From the NCBI RefSeq assembly GCF_900112245.1, contig NZ_FOYX01000002.1, positions 682,001 through 746,000 on the forward strand: 64,000 bases of DNA, read 5' to 3'. The position numbers and the translations under genes were made by a program. The DNA comes from Maribacter stanieri (GTDB taxonomy: Bacteria; Bacteroidota; Bacteroidia; Flavobacteriales; Flavobacteriaceae). The notes beneath the pieces were generated by a model. The model had not been told where the DNA came from. It ran no database searches and saw nothing but the letters and a program-made list of their open reading frames with translations. Shown here piece after piece: positions 26,826 to 34,093 of the stretch (position 1 is the stretch's first letter; every line of letters begins with the position of its first letter).

Positions 26826-27185
26826 ATGAATATTGAAGAATTAGTTGGTTCGTATACTATTATTGGAAGCAACCAAGACGGGGAATCGAATGTATACAAA
26901 GGGATGCTGTTATTATCTCTAGATGATAACAAGAGAATTATAGCAAAATGGACTATTAATAAAACGCAGAAACAAACAGGCACAGGATTCTTTAAGAATA
27001 ATATTCTGGTTATAAACTTTAGATATTCTGGTGAAGATCAAAATGTTTATAAAGGTGTTGCCGTATACCAGTGCCTCAGCAAAGATATTCTAGACGGTTT
27101 TTGGTCTGAGAAGCATGGAAATCCGCTTTTCTTAGGAGAAGAGCGTTGTTTTAGAATTAAAACGAATATTGAACTATTAGATTAA
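26826..27185 (+). CDS. Small hypothetical protein, beta-rich
   Basis: This 119-residue protein has no signal peptide and no membrane segment. Its sequence alternates short hydrophobic strands and turns (GSYTIIGSNQDG, KGMLLLSLDDN, NNILVINFRYSG, GVAVYQCLS), suggesting a small lipocalin- or fibronectin-like beta-barrel. It begins with ATG at 26826 and ends 2 bases from the stop of the convergent PycTM-like gene. I do not recognise a named family. The coding direction is supported by the coherent product, while the opposite-strand frame gives a poor one. Confidence 0.6.
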   Translation: MNIEELVGSYTIIGSNQDGESNVYKGMLLLSLDDNKRIIAKWTINKTQKQTGTGFFKNNILVINFRYSGEDQNVYKGVAVYQCLSKDILDGFWSEKHGNPLFLGEERCFRIKTNIELLD

Positions 27186-27187
27186 GA

Positions 27188-27826
27188 CTACATAGCAAAC
27201 ATGATATGGCAAGCAATAAACCCTATCACCGCCAAAATAATACCTACTAAGAATATATGAAAAGATATTCTTAGTAGTTTAAACTTTCTATCTGTAGTCT
27301 TCCCTAAATGAAACGTATCTCTTGCAATGGTTTTGTAAAGTTCGTCTCCCTTATACATTAAACTCGTTAGCCCTTCGGTATACTCTTCTTCATTCATGGT
27401 ATTAAAATTACCGTAGAACAAAAGGTTATTAGTCCCCTTATCTCCGTGCGTAAGTTCTGGTCTGGTAGCAAATACCGCATATGCTATGGAAATGAGATTA
27501 GTTCCCAACATTATAATTGCCGGATATATAAGATGCGGGTCTTTATCTAACTGACTTAATACGGTTCCCAGGATTATTGATAAAATAAGTGCGTTGATGG
27601 AAATAAGAATATTCGATTTTCTATCGATCATCGCGTTCAAAGTATACTGATTTTTAGATACCAAACGAAACAAAGTTTCTGCACCACGTTCTGAACGAGG
27701 TTCAACTTTTGCTAGTTTCTTCTTCAGTTCTTTTAGTTTCTCTTTATCAATACCCAATTCGGCAATCAATTGCTTATCAATCGCTTTTTCCTGCTTTTTT
27801 ATTACTTTTTCTGATTCATCCATCAT
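27188..27826 (-). CDS. Pycsar-effector-like (PycTM/DUF5706) membrane protein
   Basis: This 212-residue protein has a charged coiled-coil-like N-terminus (residues 1-48), the conserved segment ETLFRLVSKNQYTLNAMIDR followed by KSNILISINA, three predicted membrane helices (about 72-91, 99-120 and 188-210) and a linker with ARDTFHLGK. This pattern is that of PycTM, the transmembrane effector of Pycsar anti-phage systems, which permeabilises the inner membrane when cyclic UMP or CMP binds. Many flavobacterial homologues carry an extra N-terminal HD phosphohydrolase domain, absent here. No pyrimidine cyclase is in the window. It is the last gene of the Crp-led operon, 9 bases after the antiporter gene. 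Confidence 0.78.
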   Translation of the reverse strand: MMDESEKVIKKQEKAIDKQLIAELGIDKEKLKELKKKLAKVEPRSERGAETLFRLVSKNQYTLNAMIDRKSNILISINALILSIILGTVLSQLDKDPHLIYPAIIMLGTNLISIAYAVFATRPELTHGDKGTNNLLFYGNFNTMNEEEYTEGLTSLMYKGDELYKTIARDTFHLGKTTDRKFKLLRISFHIFLVGIILAVIGFIACHIMFAM

Positions 27827-27835
27827 TAAATAGTT

Positions 27836-29077
27836 TTACTCGCTATATATTTTCTTTGCTACTTTACCAACACTTAATCCTTGTACGAGTACCGACACCA
27901 GTACAACAACATAGGTTATGTACAATATTATTTCTGCGGAAAGGTCTTCTGATAAACTAAGTGCCAGCGCTATTGATATACCACCGCGCAAGCCTCCCCA
28001 AGTTAAAATAGCCACTGTTTTTATAGGTTTACTTTCTTCATGTTTTAGTAAGCTATACGGTAATAATACCGATATAAAACGAGCCAAAAGTACCACGAAT
28101 ATAGACAAGAAGCCTAATGTTAGATATAACGAATCAAATTTAAGAAGGTGTATCGACAACCCTATTAGAACGAATAGAATAGCATTAAACACTTCATCTA
28201 GAACTTCCCAAATATTATTCAGCATTTTGCGGGTCATTCCTTTATTTGATGCTATATTAATTTTATTACCAATGACCATACCCGAAACCACCATAGCCAA
28301 AGGTCCAGATACATGAAGTATTGAGGCTATTGCATAACCGCCTATGACAATGGCTAAACTTATTAAAACTGCCAATTGCGGATTTTCATTAATAGATTTA
28401 ATAACTCTATATCCTATATAACCTAAAATCAAACCGTAGACAATTCCACCAACGGCTTCCATTAAAAATAGCTCGCCAATTGCACTACTTACGGATTCAT
28501 TGCTATTTTCATCTAAGCGTGCTACAATCAACAAACCAGAAAACACAACAACACCAATACCGTCATTAAACAATGATTCGCCTTCAATTTTTACTCCCAA
28601 ACTTTTCTGAATATTTGCCTTTTTCAAAATTGACATTACCGCTATGGGGTCTGTTGGCGAAATTAATGCTCCAAAAAGTAAAGCATGTATTAGTGGTAAT
28701 TCTATACTTAAAGATTGAGCAAGATAATAGGTTAAAAAACCGACTATTATAGTGGAAATAAGTACTCCGAATGTTGCAAACAATAGTATGGATTTCCGCT
28801 CTTTTTTTAGATCATCTATATTAACATGTAAAGATCCTGCAAAAAGCAAGAAACTCAACATACCGTCCATTAACAGACTTCTAAAATCTGTATTGATTAC
28901 CACATCGCAGAAGTAAAGATAAAATGCAGGAAATATATTTTGAGTCAATGTAATTAAAACGACCGTTGACAAAGCTAAAATCATTAACCCTATGGTTGAT
29001 GGTAACTTTAACCACTTATAGTTAACGTAACTAAAAAAGGCGGCAATTAAGAATATGATACTAAATGATTGAAACAT
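27836..29077 (-). CDS. Na+/H+ antiporter, CPA1 (NhaP-like) family
   Basis: The 413-residue protein has 11-13 predicted membrane helices and the CPA1 signatures: ALISPTDPIAVMSIL and GESLFNDGIGVVVF in the ion-binding core, with the paired acidic residues ND in TM6. Such transporters exchange Na+ (or K+) for protons across the inner membrane for pH and salt homeostasis. No large cytoplasmic C-terminal domain follows the membrane part. It is encoded 10 bases after the Rieske-ThDP gene and 9 bases before the PycTM-like gene, so it belongs to the eight-gene operon. Confidence 0.92.
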   Translation of the reverse strand: MFQSFSIIFLIAAFFSYVNYKWLKLPSTIGLMILALSTVVLITLTQNIFPAFYLYFCDVVINTDFRSLLMDGMLSFLLFAGSLHVNIDDLKKERKSILLFATFGVLISTIIVGFLTYYLAQSLSIELPLIHALLFGALISPTDPIAVMSILKKANIQKSLGVKIEGESLFNDGIGVVVFSGLLIVARLDENSNESVSSAIGELFLMEAVGGIVYGLILGYIGYRVIKSINENPQLAVLISLAIVIGGYAIASILHVSGPLAMVVSGMVIGNKINIASNKGMTRKMLNNIWEVLDEVFNAILFVLIGLSIHLLKFDSLYLTLGFLSIFVVLLARFISVLLPYSLLKHEESKPIKTVAILTWGGLRGGISIALALSLSEDLSAEIILYITYVVVLVSVLVQGLSVGKVAKKIYSE

Positions 29078-29087
29078 GTTTTCTTAT

Positions 29088-31037
29088 TTAAATCAAACTA
29101 GCGTCAGTGATTATTTCCAGTAATGCCGGACCATCGTATGCTTTTAGTTTTTCTAAAGCAGGTATTAATTCTTCTATTTTGGTAACTCTAATACCAAGTG
29201 CTCCACAATTCTCTGCATATTTTGAAAAATTAGCATTGTGTAATGAAGTTTTCCAAACATCCAACTCAGCCGCTTTTTGCTCCTTTGAAATTTTACCGAT
29301 TTCCGAGTTGTTTAAAAGCACATGCTTAATGTTCATATTGTATTTCACCAAAGTCATCATATCACCTAAATACTGACCAAAGCCACCATCACCGGAAACT
29401 GACCAAATAGGTCTTTCGTTTCCTTGAGCAGCCCATGCTCCCATTGCCGCTGGCAACGCAAAGCCTATAGAACCTAAGTAACCGGACATTAATACAGATT
29501 GATTTTTAGGTTCAAAATAACGACCAAAAGAATAGGTATTGTTACCAACATCTACGGCAATAACAGCGTTTTCTGGCACTACTTTGTTCATAGCATCAAA
29601 AACGGCTATTGAACTTAAACCAACTGTACTTTCATCTTGTAACCTACTTGATTTTTCTTCTTGCCAAATCTGCCATCTTTTGGCAATTTCTGGGCGTCTA
29701 TCTACCGTATTTATTTTTCCTTCGGTTTGTTCTTCTATAATGGTCAAGGTTTCAGAAATCTCTCCCCATAGGGCAGCATCAACTTTATGAAATTTACTTA
29801 GAGCTGCTGGGTCATAATCTACCTGTATAATAGGTTTTTTAGGCGTAATACCTGTATGATTAGAAAACGATGCTCCAAAGACAATCAATAAATCACTTTC
29901 GTTCATAAACCATGAAGCTATGGGCGTTCCACTTCTACCAAGTACTCCACAACCTAATTCATGATGGTCAGAAATTTGCCCTTTTCCTTTAAAGGTGGTG
30001 ATTACCGGACATTTTAATTTTTCAGCAAATGCGATTATAGCATCCATTTGAAAACGAGCTCCATGTCCTACTATAATTGCAGGTCGTTCTGAATCTGTAA
30101 TCATACCTACTGCTTTCGCTACCATTTGTCTTGGCGGTGAAATATTAAAAGGTGTAATTCTATCTTCTGGAGTCTGTGCCTTTTCGTTATCTGGCTTTGG
30201 CATAAAGGCTACCTCATCTGGGAAAGTAACATGAGACACATCTCTATTAATCAATGCGCTTTTAATCGCCAAGCTCATTAATTCACTATGCTTAGAGTTT
30301 TGTTGTATACTATGGTTAAAATTGGCTACGGTTTGAAAAGCACCTACCAAATCCACCTCTTGAAAGGCACCTGTTCCCAGTACTTGTGTATTTACCTGAC
30401 CAGAAATAGCCAGCATTGGTGAACGATCTACCTTAGCATCCCACATACCTGTGAACATATTGGTAGAACCCGGACCTGCAATACCAAAGCAAACTGCGGG
30501 TTTCCCCATTAGTTTACCATAAGCAGATGCCGCAAATGCTGCAGCACCTTCGTGGCGTATTCCAAAAAATCTAAAATTTCCTTTTTCTTCTTGACGCATC
30601 ATGGCATCGGCAACCCCTAGGTTTGAGTGACCAACCATACCAAAACCAGTATCAACACCCCAATTTATCATGGTTTCTATCATCACATCAGAAATAGTTT
30701 CTGCGTGCTTGTCTTCCTCTTCAATACCCACAAAAATTTCATCGCCTTCTTCCTTTGTTGGAAATGTTTCAATACCATCATCAAAACCACCTGGCGGCAC
30801 ACCGGTACATGGGTCAAAATCCCAACCGTGCCACGGGCAACGTAACAATCCATTTTCAATAGAACCTTCGCCCAAAGGACCACCTTGGTGCGGACACTTA
30901 TTATCTAGTGCAGAAAATTTGCCTTTAAAATGTGTTAAGCAAATACCTTTATGAGCAGCAGTAACGGTCATTACACGACCTTCTGCCAATCTCTTTTTAT
31001 TATCTAACACTTTATGCCAAACTACTTTCTTTTCCAT
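29088..31037 (-). CDS. Rieske [2Fe-2S] domain fused to a ThDP-dependent (pyruvate-oxidase/acetolactate-synthase-like) enzyme
   Basis: Residues 1-105 are a Rieske ferredoxin-type domain with C48-x-H50 (CPHQGG) and C67-x2-H70 (CPWHGW), spaced as needed for a [2Fe-2S] cluster. From about residue 112 a full ThDP enzyme follows: N-terminal Pyr domain with the cofactor-activating Glu in GIRHEGAAAFAASAYG, a central domain (PAIIVGHGARF), and a C-terminal PP domain with the GDG...NN Mg-ThDP motif (SGDGGFGQYLGDM, then VLLNNSEIGKI). Family relatives decarboxylate 2-keto acids. The cluster suggests electron transfer, but the substrate is unknown. Total 649 residues. The gene lies 18 bases after the YjeF_N gene. 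Confidence 0.88.
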   Translation of the reverse strand: MEKKVVWHKVLDNKKRLAEGRVMTVTAAHKGICLTHFKGKFSALDNKCPHQGGPLGEGSIENGLLRCPWHGWDFDPCTGVPPGGFDDGIETFPTKEEGDEIFVGIEEEDKHAETISDVMIETMINWGVDTGFGMVGHSNLGVADAMMRQEEKGNFRFFGIRHEGAAAFAASAYGKLMGKPAVCFGIAGPGSTNMFTGMWDAKVDRSPMLAISGQVNTQVLGTGAFQEVDLVGAFQTVANFNHSIQQNSKHSELMSLAIKSALINRDVSHVTFPDEVAFMPKPDNEKAQTPEDRITPFNISPPRQMVAKAVGMITDSERPAIIVGHGARFQMDAIIAFAEKLKCPVITTFKGKGQISDHHELGCGVLGRSGTPIASWFMNESDLLIVFGASFSNHTGITPKKPIIQVDYDPAALSKFHKVDAALWGEISETLTIIEEQTEGKINTVDRRPEIAKRWQIWQEEKSSRLQDESTVGLSSIAVFDAMNKVVPENAVIAVDVGNNTYSFGRYFEPKNQSVLMSGYLGSIGFALPAAMGAWAAQGNERPIWSVSGDGGFGQYLGDMMTLVKYNMNIKHVLLNNSEIGKISKEQKAAELDVWKTSLHNANFSKYAENCGALGIRVTKIEELIPALEKLKAYDGPALLEIITDASLI

Positions 31038-31055
31038 GGGTCGGTTCTTTTTAGG

Positions 31056-31712
31056 TTATTTAATCTTTATCAATTGGTGTTCTTTAAAATTTGGCATTTT
31101 TATATTAAAATGCTCATAAACCGATTTTGGAATTCCTAAATCAGCCATAAATACTCCTACTTCGCTTGGTAATTTTTCTAAAATAATTTTAGGAGCTGCC
31201 AAGGTCATTACTTGGTTTGCCTTAAACCCTAACAATTCTCCATCTGTAGATATACCCACAGGAATATCCAATGAAATTCTATATGCCGATGATGCGTTGG
31301 CTAATGCAATACTTTTTACAAATGCCTCTGAAAGAGGCAATCTTTGAGAGAATCCGAGATAGGCATCTACCCAAATATCAGTGGTTTCCAGGATGCCTTC
31401 TTTTGCCCCAAATAGCAATGCTCTTTCTAATTGTGCTTTTGGCAGGTCTTTGGTAATAGGTACAACCAAATCTAAATTCACATTAAATCCCCAAGCAGCA
31501 AGTCTACGAGCAGCTACTAGTCCGCCGCCGCCATTGTTTCCATTACCAACGCCAATAGTAATTACAGAGGTCTCAGTTGCTTTTTTTGCGATTAATCTTG
31601 CTAATTGAAGCCCTGCATTTTCCATCATCAATTCAATGGACAGGTTGTATTTTTCAACTGCCCAATAATCCATTTCTTTAAAGGCTTCTAAGGAAAGACT
31701 GGTTACCTGCAT
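31056..31712 (-). CDS. Divergent YjeF_N-domain protein (NAD(P)H-hydrate epimerase-like)
   Basis: This 218-residue protein matches the YjeF_N fold, which in the canonical enzyme epimerises damaged NAD(P)HX. Visible elements are MENAGLQLARLI, the loop GNGNNGGGGLVAARRL, WVDAYLGFSQ and SLDIPVGISTDGE. The canonical loop reads NNGGDG, so the Asp is replaced by Gly here, and the later GTG turn is changed to GFS. The C-terminal ADP-dependent dehydratase domain found in most bacterial NnrDE proteins is absent. A cofactor-repair or nucleotide-binding role next to two redox enzymes is plausible but the activity is uncertain. It starts 2 bases after the preceding gene. Confidence 0.75.
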   Translation of the reverse strand: MQVTSLSLEAFKEMDYWAVEKYNLSIELMMENAGLQLARLIAKKATETSVITIGVGNGNNGGGGLVAARRLAAWGFNVNLDLVVPITKDLPKAQLERALLFGAKEGILETTDIWVDAYLGFSQRLPLSEAFVKSIALANASSAYRISLDIPVGISTDGELLGFKANQVMTLAAPKIILEKLPSEVGVFMADLGIPKSVYEHFNIKMPNFKEHQLIKIK

Positions 31713-31714
31713 AT

Positions 31715-32449
31715 TTACTTTTTATAGGTGTTAATAGCTTCCGTAAAAAACTGTACCGCTTGTTCTTCATTAATATTTGTAGCTGGTAAAACTGCTCCTT
31801 TGAATCCTTCATTTTTCCACTCGCCTAATGAAAGTGAATCAAACTTAGAAGTATCTAAACCACTATGACCTTTGTATCCGCTGATATAAAAATAGTGTTC
31901 AGTGACCATCGTATCGGGTACAGCTAAACCAAAGCCTATAGACAAATCATCAGAAATTACAACATAAGCACCCGAATCAAAATGATGGGGCCAAATACGA
32001 ATGTCTGATTCTAAACCATTTACGGCAAGTGTTTTTTCTAAACTAGATTGCGTCAGGGATCTTAAATCCGCAAGTTCCTTTAATTTAGACCCATCTAGTA
32101 CAAAGGTGAAAGAATCATCAATTGAATATGGCAGGTCGTAATGAAAATCATAGGTATATGTCTTACCCAAAAATGAATCTGCAGAATTCGTTAACCATTC
32201 CAATACTTGTTGATGGGTTTTTCCATCCAATGCAAAAGAAGCTTTGTTCTTAGGAGAATCCCACTCCAAAGAAAAGGTGTTGTAGTTTAAAGTAAGAACG
32301 TCTCCGTCTGTTGATAACGGGTGCGTTTCAAGACGTTGTTTATCAATTGACCATCCAAGATTAGTGTGACTATCATCTGCCTTCTTCTCTACAAAACTTA
32401 TTCCTGCTGCAGCTAAATATTGTGCTGCTAAATGCATCATTTTTTCCAT
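31715..32449 (-). CDS. Hypothetical protein of the Rieske operon
   Basis: This 244-residue protein has no signal peptide and no membrane helix, and I recognise no established family with confidence. It has a mostly beta-type pattern in the first half (VLTLNYNTFSLEWDSPKN) and a conserved-looking stretch IRIWPHHFDSGAYVVISDD, followed by GFGLAVPDTMVTEHYFYISGY. The WPHHFD-type motif recalls metal- or ligand-binding loops of DUF5996-like proteins, but this is only a resemblance. It lies 13 bases after the Rieske-GltS gene and 2 bases before the YjeF_N gene, so it is an integral part of the operon. Confidence 0.55.
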   Translation of the reverse strand: MEKMMHLAAQYLAAAGISFVEKKADDSHTNLGWSIDKQRLETHPLSTDGDVLTLNYNTFSLEWDSPKNKASFALDGKTHQQVLEWLTNSADSFLGKTYTYDFHYDLPYSIDDSFTFVLDGSKLKELADLRSLTQSSLEKTLAVNGLESDIRIWPHHFDSGAYVVISDDLSIGFGLAVPDTMVTEHYFYISGYKGHSGLDTSKFDSLSLGEWKNEGFKGAVLPATNINEEQAVQFFTEAINTYKK

Positions 32450-32462
32450 TTATATTTTGTTT

Positions 32463-34076
32463 TTAGGGGTTAACACCACCATAATTAATTCCTGTTAAAC
32501 GATGCATATCATGATTAAAAGTAGATAGATCTTCAAAATTGAATTTTGAGATATCATCATGACCACAAGCTCTTGCAATAACTTTTATAAGGTTATTTGT
32601 GGCATCAAAATAGTTATGTAATTGTTTCGCTGAAGAATCTATAATCAACCTACTACGCAAAGATTCTTTTTGAGTTGCAATACCCACCGGACAGTTGTTA
32701 CTACCACAAGCACGCATACCCAAACAACCGATTGCTTGCAAAGCCGAGTTTGATACGGCAATAGCATCCGCACCTAACATAAGTGCTTTACCAAAATCTT
32801 CTGCAATACGTAAACCTCCTGTAATTACCAAGGTTACATCTGTAGCACCTACTTTATCTAAATATTTTCTTGCTCTTGCTAAAGCAGGTATTGTAGGTAC
32901 ATTAATATTATCTCTTAATATGGTTGGTGCTGAACCTGTTCCCCCACCTCTACCATCTAAAATGATATAATCTACACCTACATCTAATGCAAACTGAATA
33001 TCTTTTTCTATATGACTGGCTGCAATTTTGAATCCGATTGGAATACCACCCGTACGCTCTCTTACTTTTTCTGCAAAAGATTTGAAGTCATCTACACCAT
33101 GAAAATCTGGGAAAGTTGCCGGTGAAATTGCCGTCTCGCCTTCTTTTAAACCTCTTACCTCAGCAATTTCCTTACTTACTTTAGCACCTGGCAAATGCCC
33201 CCCTGTACCTGTTTTAGCACCTTGTCCGCCTTTAAAATGAAAAGCTTGAACTTTGTCTAGCTTATCCCAAGAAAATCCAAATTTTGCCGAAGCCAGTTCA
33301 TAAAAATACTTGCTGTTGTTTTCTTGCTCATGAGGTAACATTCCGCCTTCTCCTGAGCAAATACCTGTACCTGCTAACTGCGCTCCTTTAGACAAAGCTA
33401 TTTTAGCTTCTCTAGATAATGCGCCAAAACTCATATCACTCACAAAAAGGGGAATATCTAAATGTAAAGGCTTCTTGGCTTTAGGACCAATAACCACCTT
33501 TGTTGCCACTTCATCTTCATCTAACAAAGGTCTGCTTGCCAATTGGGCAGGCAAAAATTGAATATCGCTCCATTTTGGCAACGTATTTCTATCCACTCCC
33601 ATAGAAGCCGAGAATCCGTGATGACCCAAGTTTTTTAATCCATTTGTGGCTAATTCTTTTATATACCCTGTATACGGTTCTGTTTCTTCAGGGTGGGTAT
33701 CTGCGTAAGCACCTAAATAAGCATCTCTATTAAATGGCTGCGGACTGTCTACTAAATAAGCATCTATCTCTTCTTCATCTACAAAAAGACTATCCCCTTC
33801 TATTTTAATAGTAAACTTTTGTAACACCTCTGCATTATTGTATTCAGAAACTCCGGTATCTACTCTATAATCCCAGCCGTGAACACCACAAATAAGGTTA
33901 TGACCATCTACATGACCATCTGACATTAGCGCTCCTCTATGCAGACATCTACAGTACAATACAGAAATATCATCATCAAATTTTACAATAACTAAATCCA
34001 AACCATTGACTAATGCGTGTTCTGGTTTCTTGTTTTCTAAAGTGCTTACTTGAGCAATTGCAATTGGTTTTTTCAT
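32463..34076 (-). CDS. Rieske [2Fe-2S] domain fused to a glutamate-synthase-type FMN/[3Fe-4S] domain
   Basis: Residues 1-105 form a Rieske domain with C44-x-H46 (CLHRGALM) and C63-x2-H66 (CGVHGW). From about residue 150 the protein is a GltS central/FMN barrel: IPLFVSDMSFGALSREAK, GEGGMLPHE, FHFKGGQGAKTGTGGHLPG, GGGTGSAP and the cluster motif CLGMRACGSNNCPVG (Cys spacing 5 and 4, as for the [3Fe-4S] centre of glutamate synthase). The glutaminase domain and the C-terminal beta-helix of full glutamate synthase are lacking. GltS-like FMN proteins of this short type include oxidoreductases of unknown substrate. It probably passes electrons between FMN, the iron-sulfur cluster and the Rieske centre. 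537 residues. Confidence 0.88.
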   Translation of the reverse strand: MKKPIAIAQVSTLENKKPEHALVNGLDLVIVKFDDDISVLYCRCLHRGALMSDGHVDGHNLICGVHGWDYRVDTGVSEYNNAEVLQKFTIKIEGDSLFVDEEEIDAYLVDSPQPFNRDAYLGAYADTHPEETEPYTGYIKELATNGLKNLGHHGFSASMGVDRNTLPKWSDIQFLPAQLASRPLLDEDEVATKVVIGPKAKKPLHLDIPLFVSDMSFGALSREAKIALSKGAQLAGTGICSGEGGMLPHEQENNSKYFYELASAKFGFSWDKLDKVQAFHFKGGQGAKTGTGGHLPGAKVSKEIAEVRGLKEGETAISPATFPDFHGVDDFKSFAEKVRERTGGIPIGFKIAASHIEKDIQFALDVGVDYIILDGRGGGTGSAPTILRDNINVPTIPALARARKYLDKVGATDVTLVITGGLRIAEDFGKALMLGADAIAVSNSALQAIGCLGMRACGSNNCPVGIATQKESLRSRLIIDSSAKQLHNYFDATNNLIKVIARACGHDDISKFNFEDLSTFNHDMHRLTGINYGGVNP

Positions 34077-34093
34077 TGGTTGTAATTTTTTAA

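Noticed and set aside
27100..27200. Terminator or regulatory element between the convergent genes ending at 27185 and 27188
   Set aside because: The two stops are 2 bases apart and no hairpin or T-run was found.
30683..30883. Short minus-strand frame within the Rieske-ThDP gene
   Set aside because: It is an out-of-frame shadow of the same gene with no coherent product.
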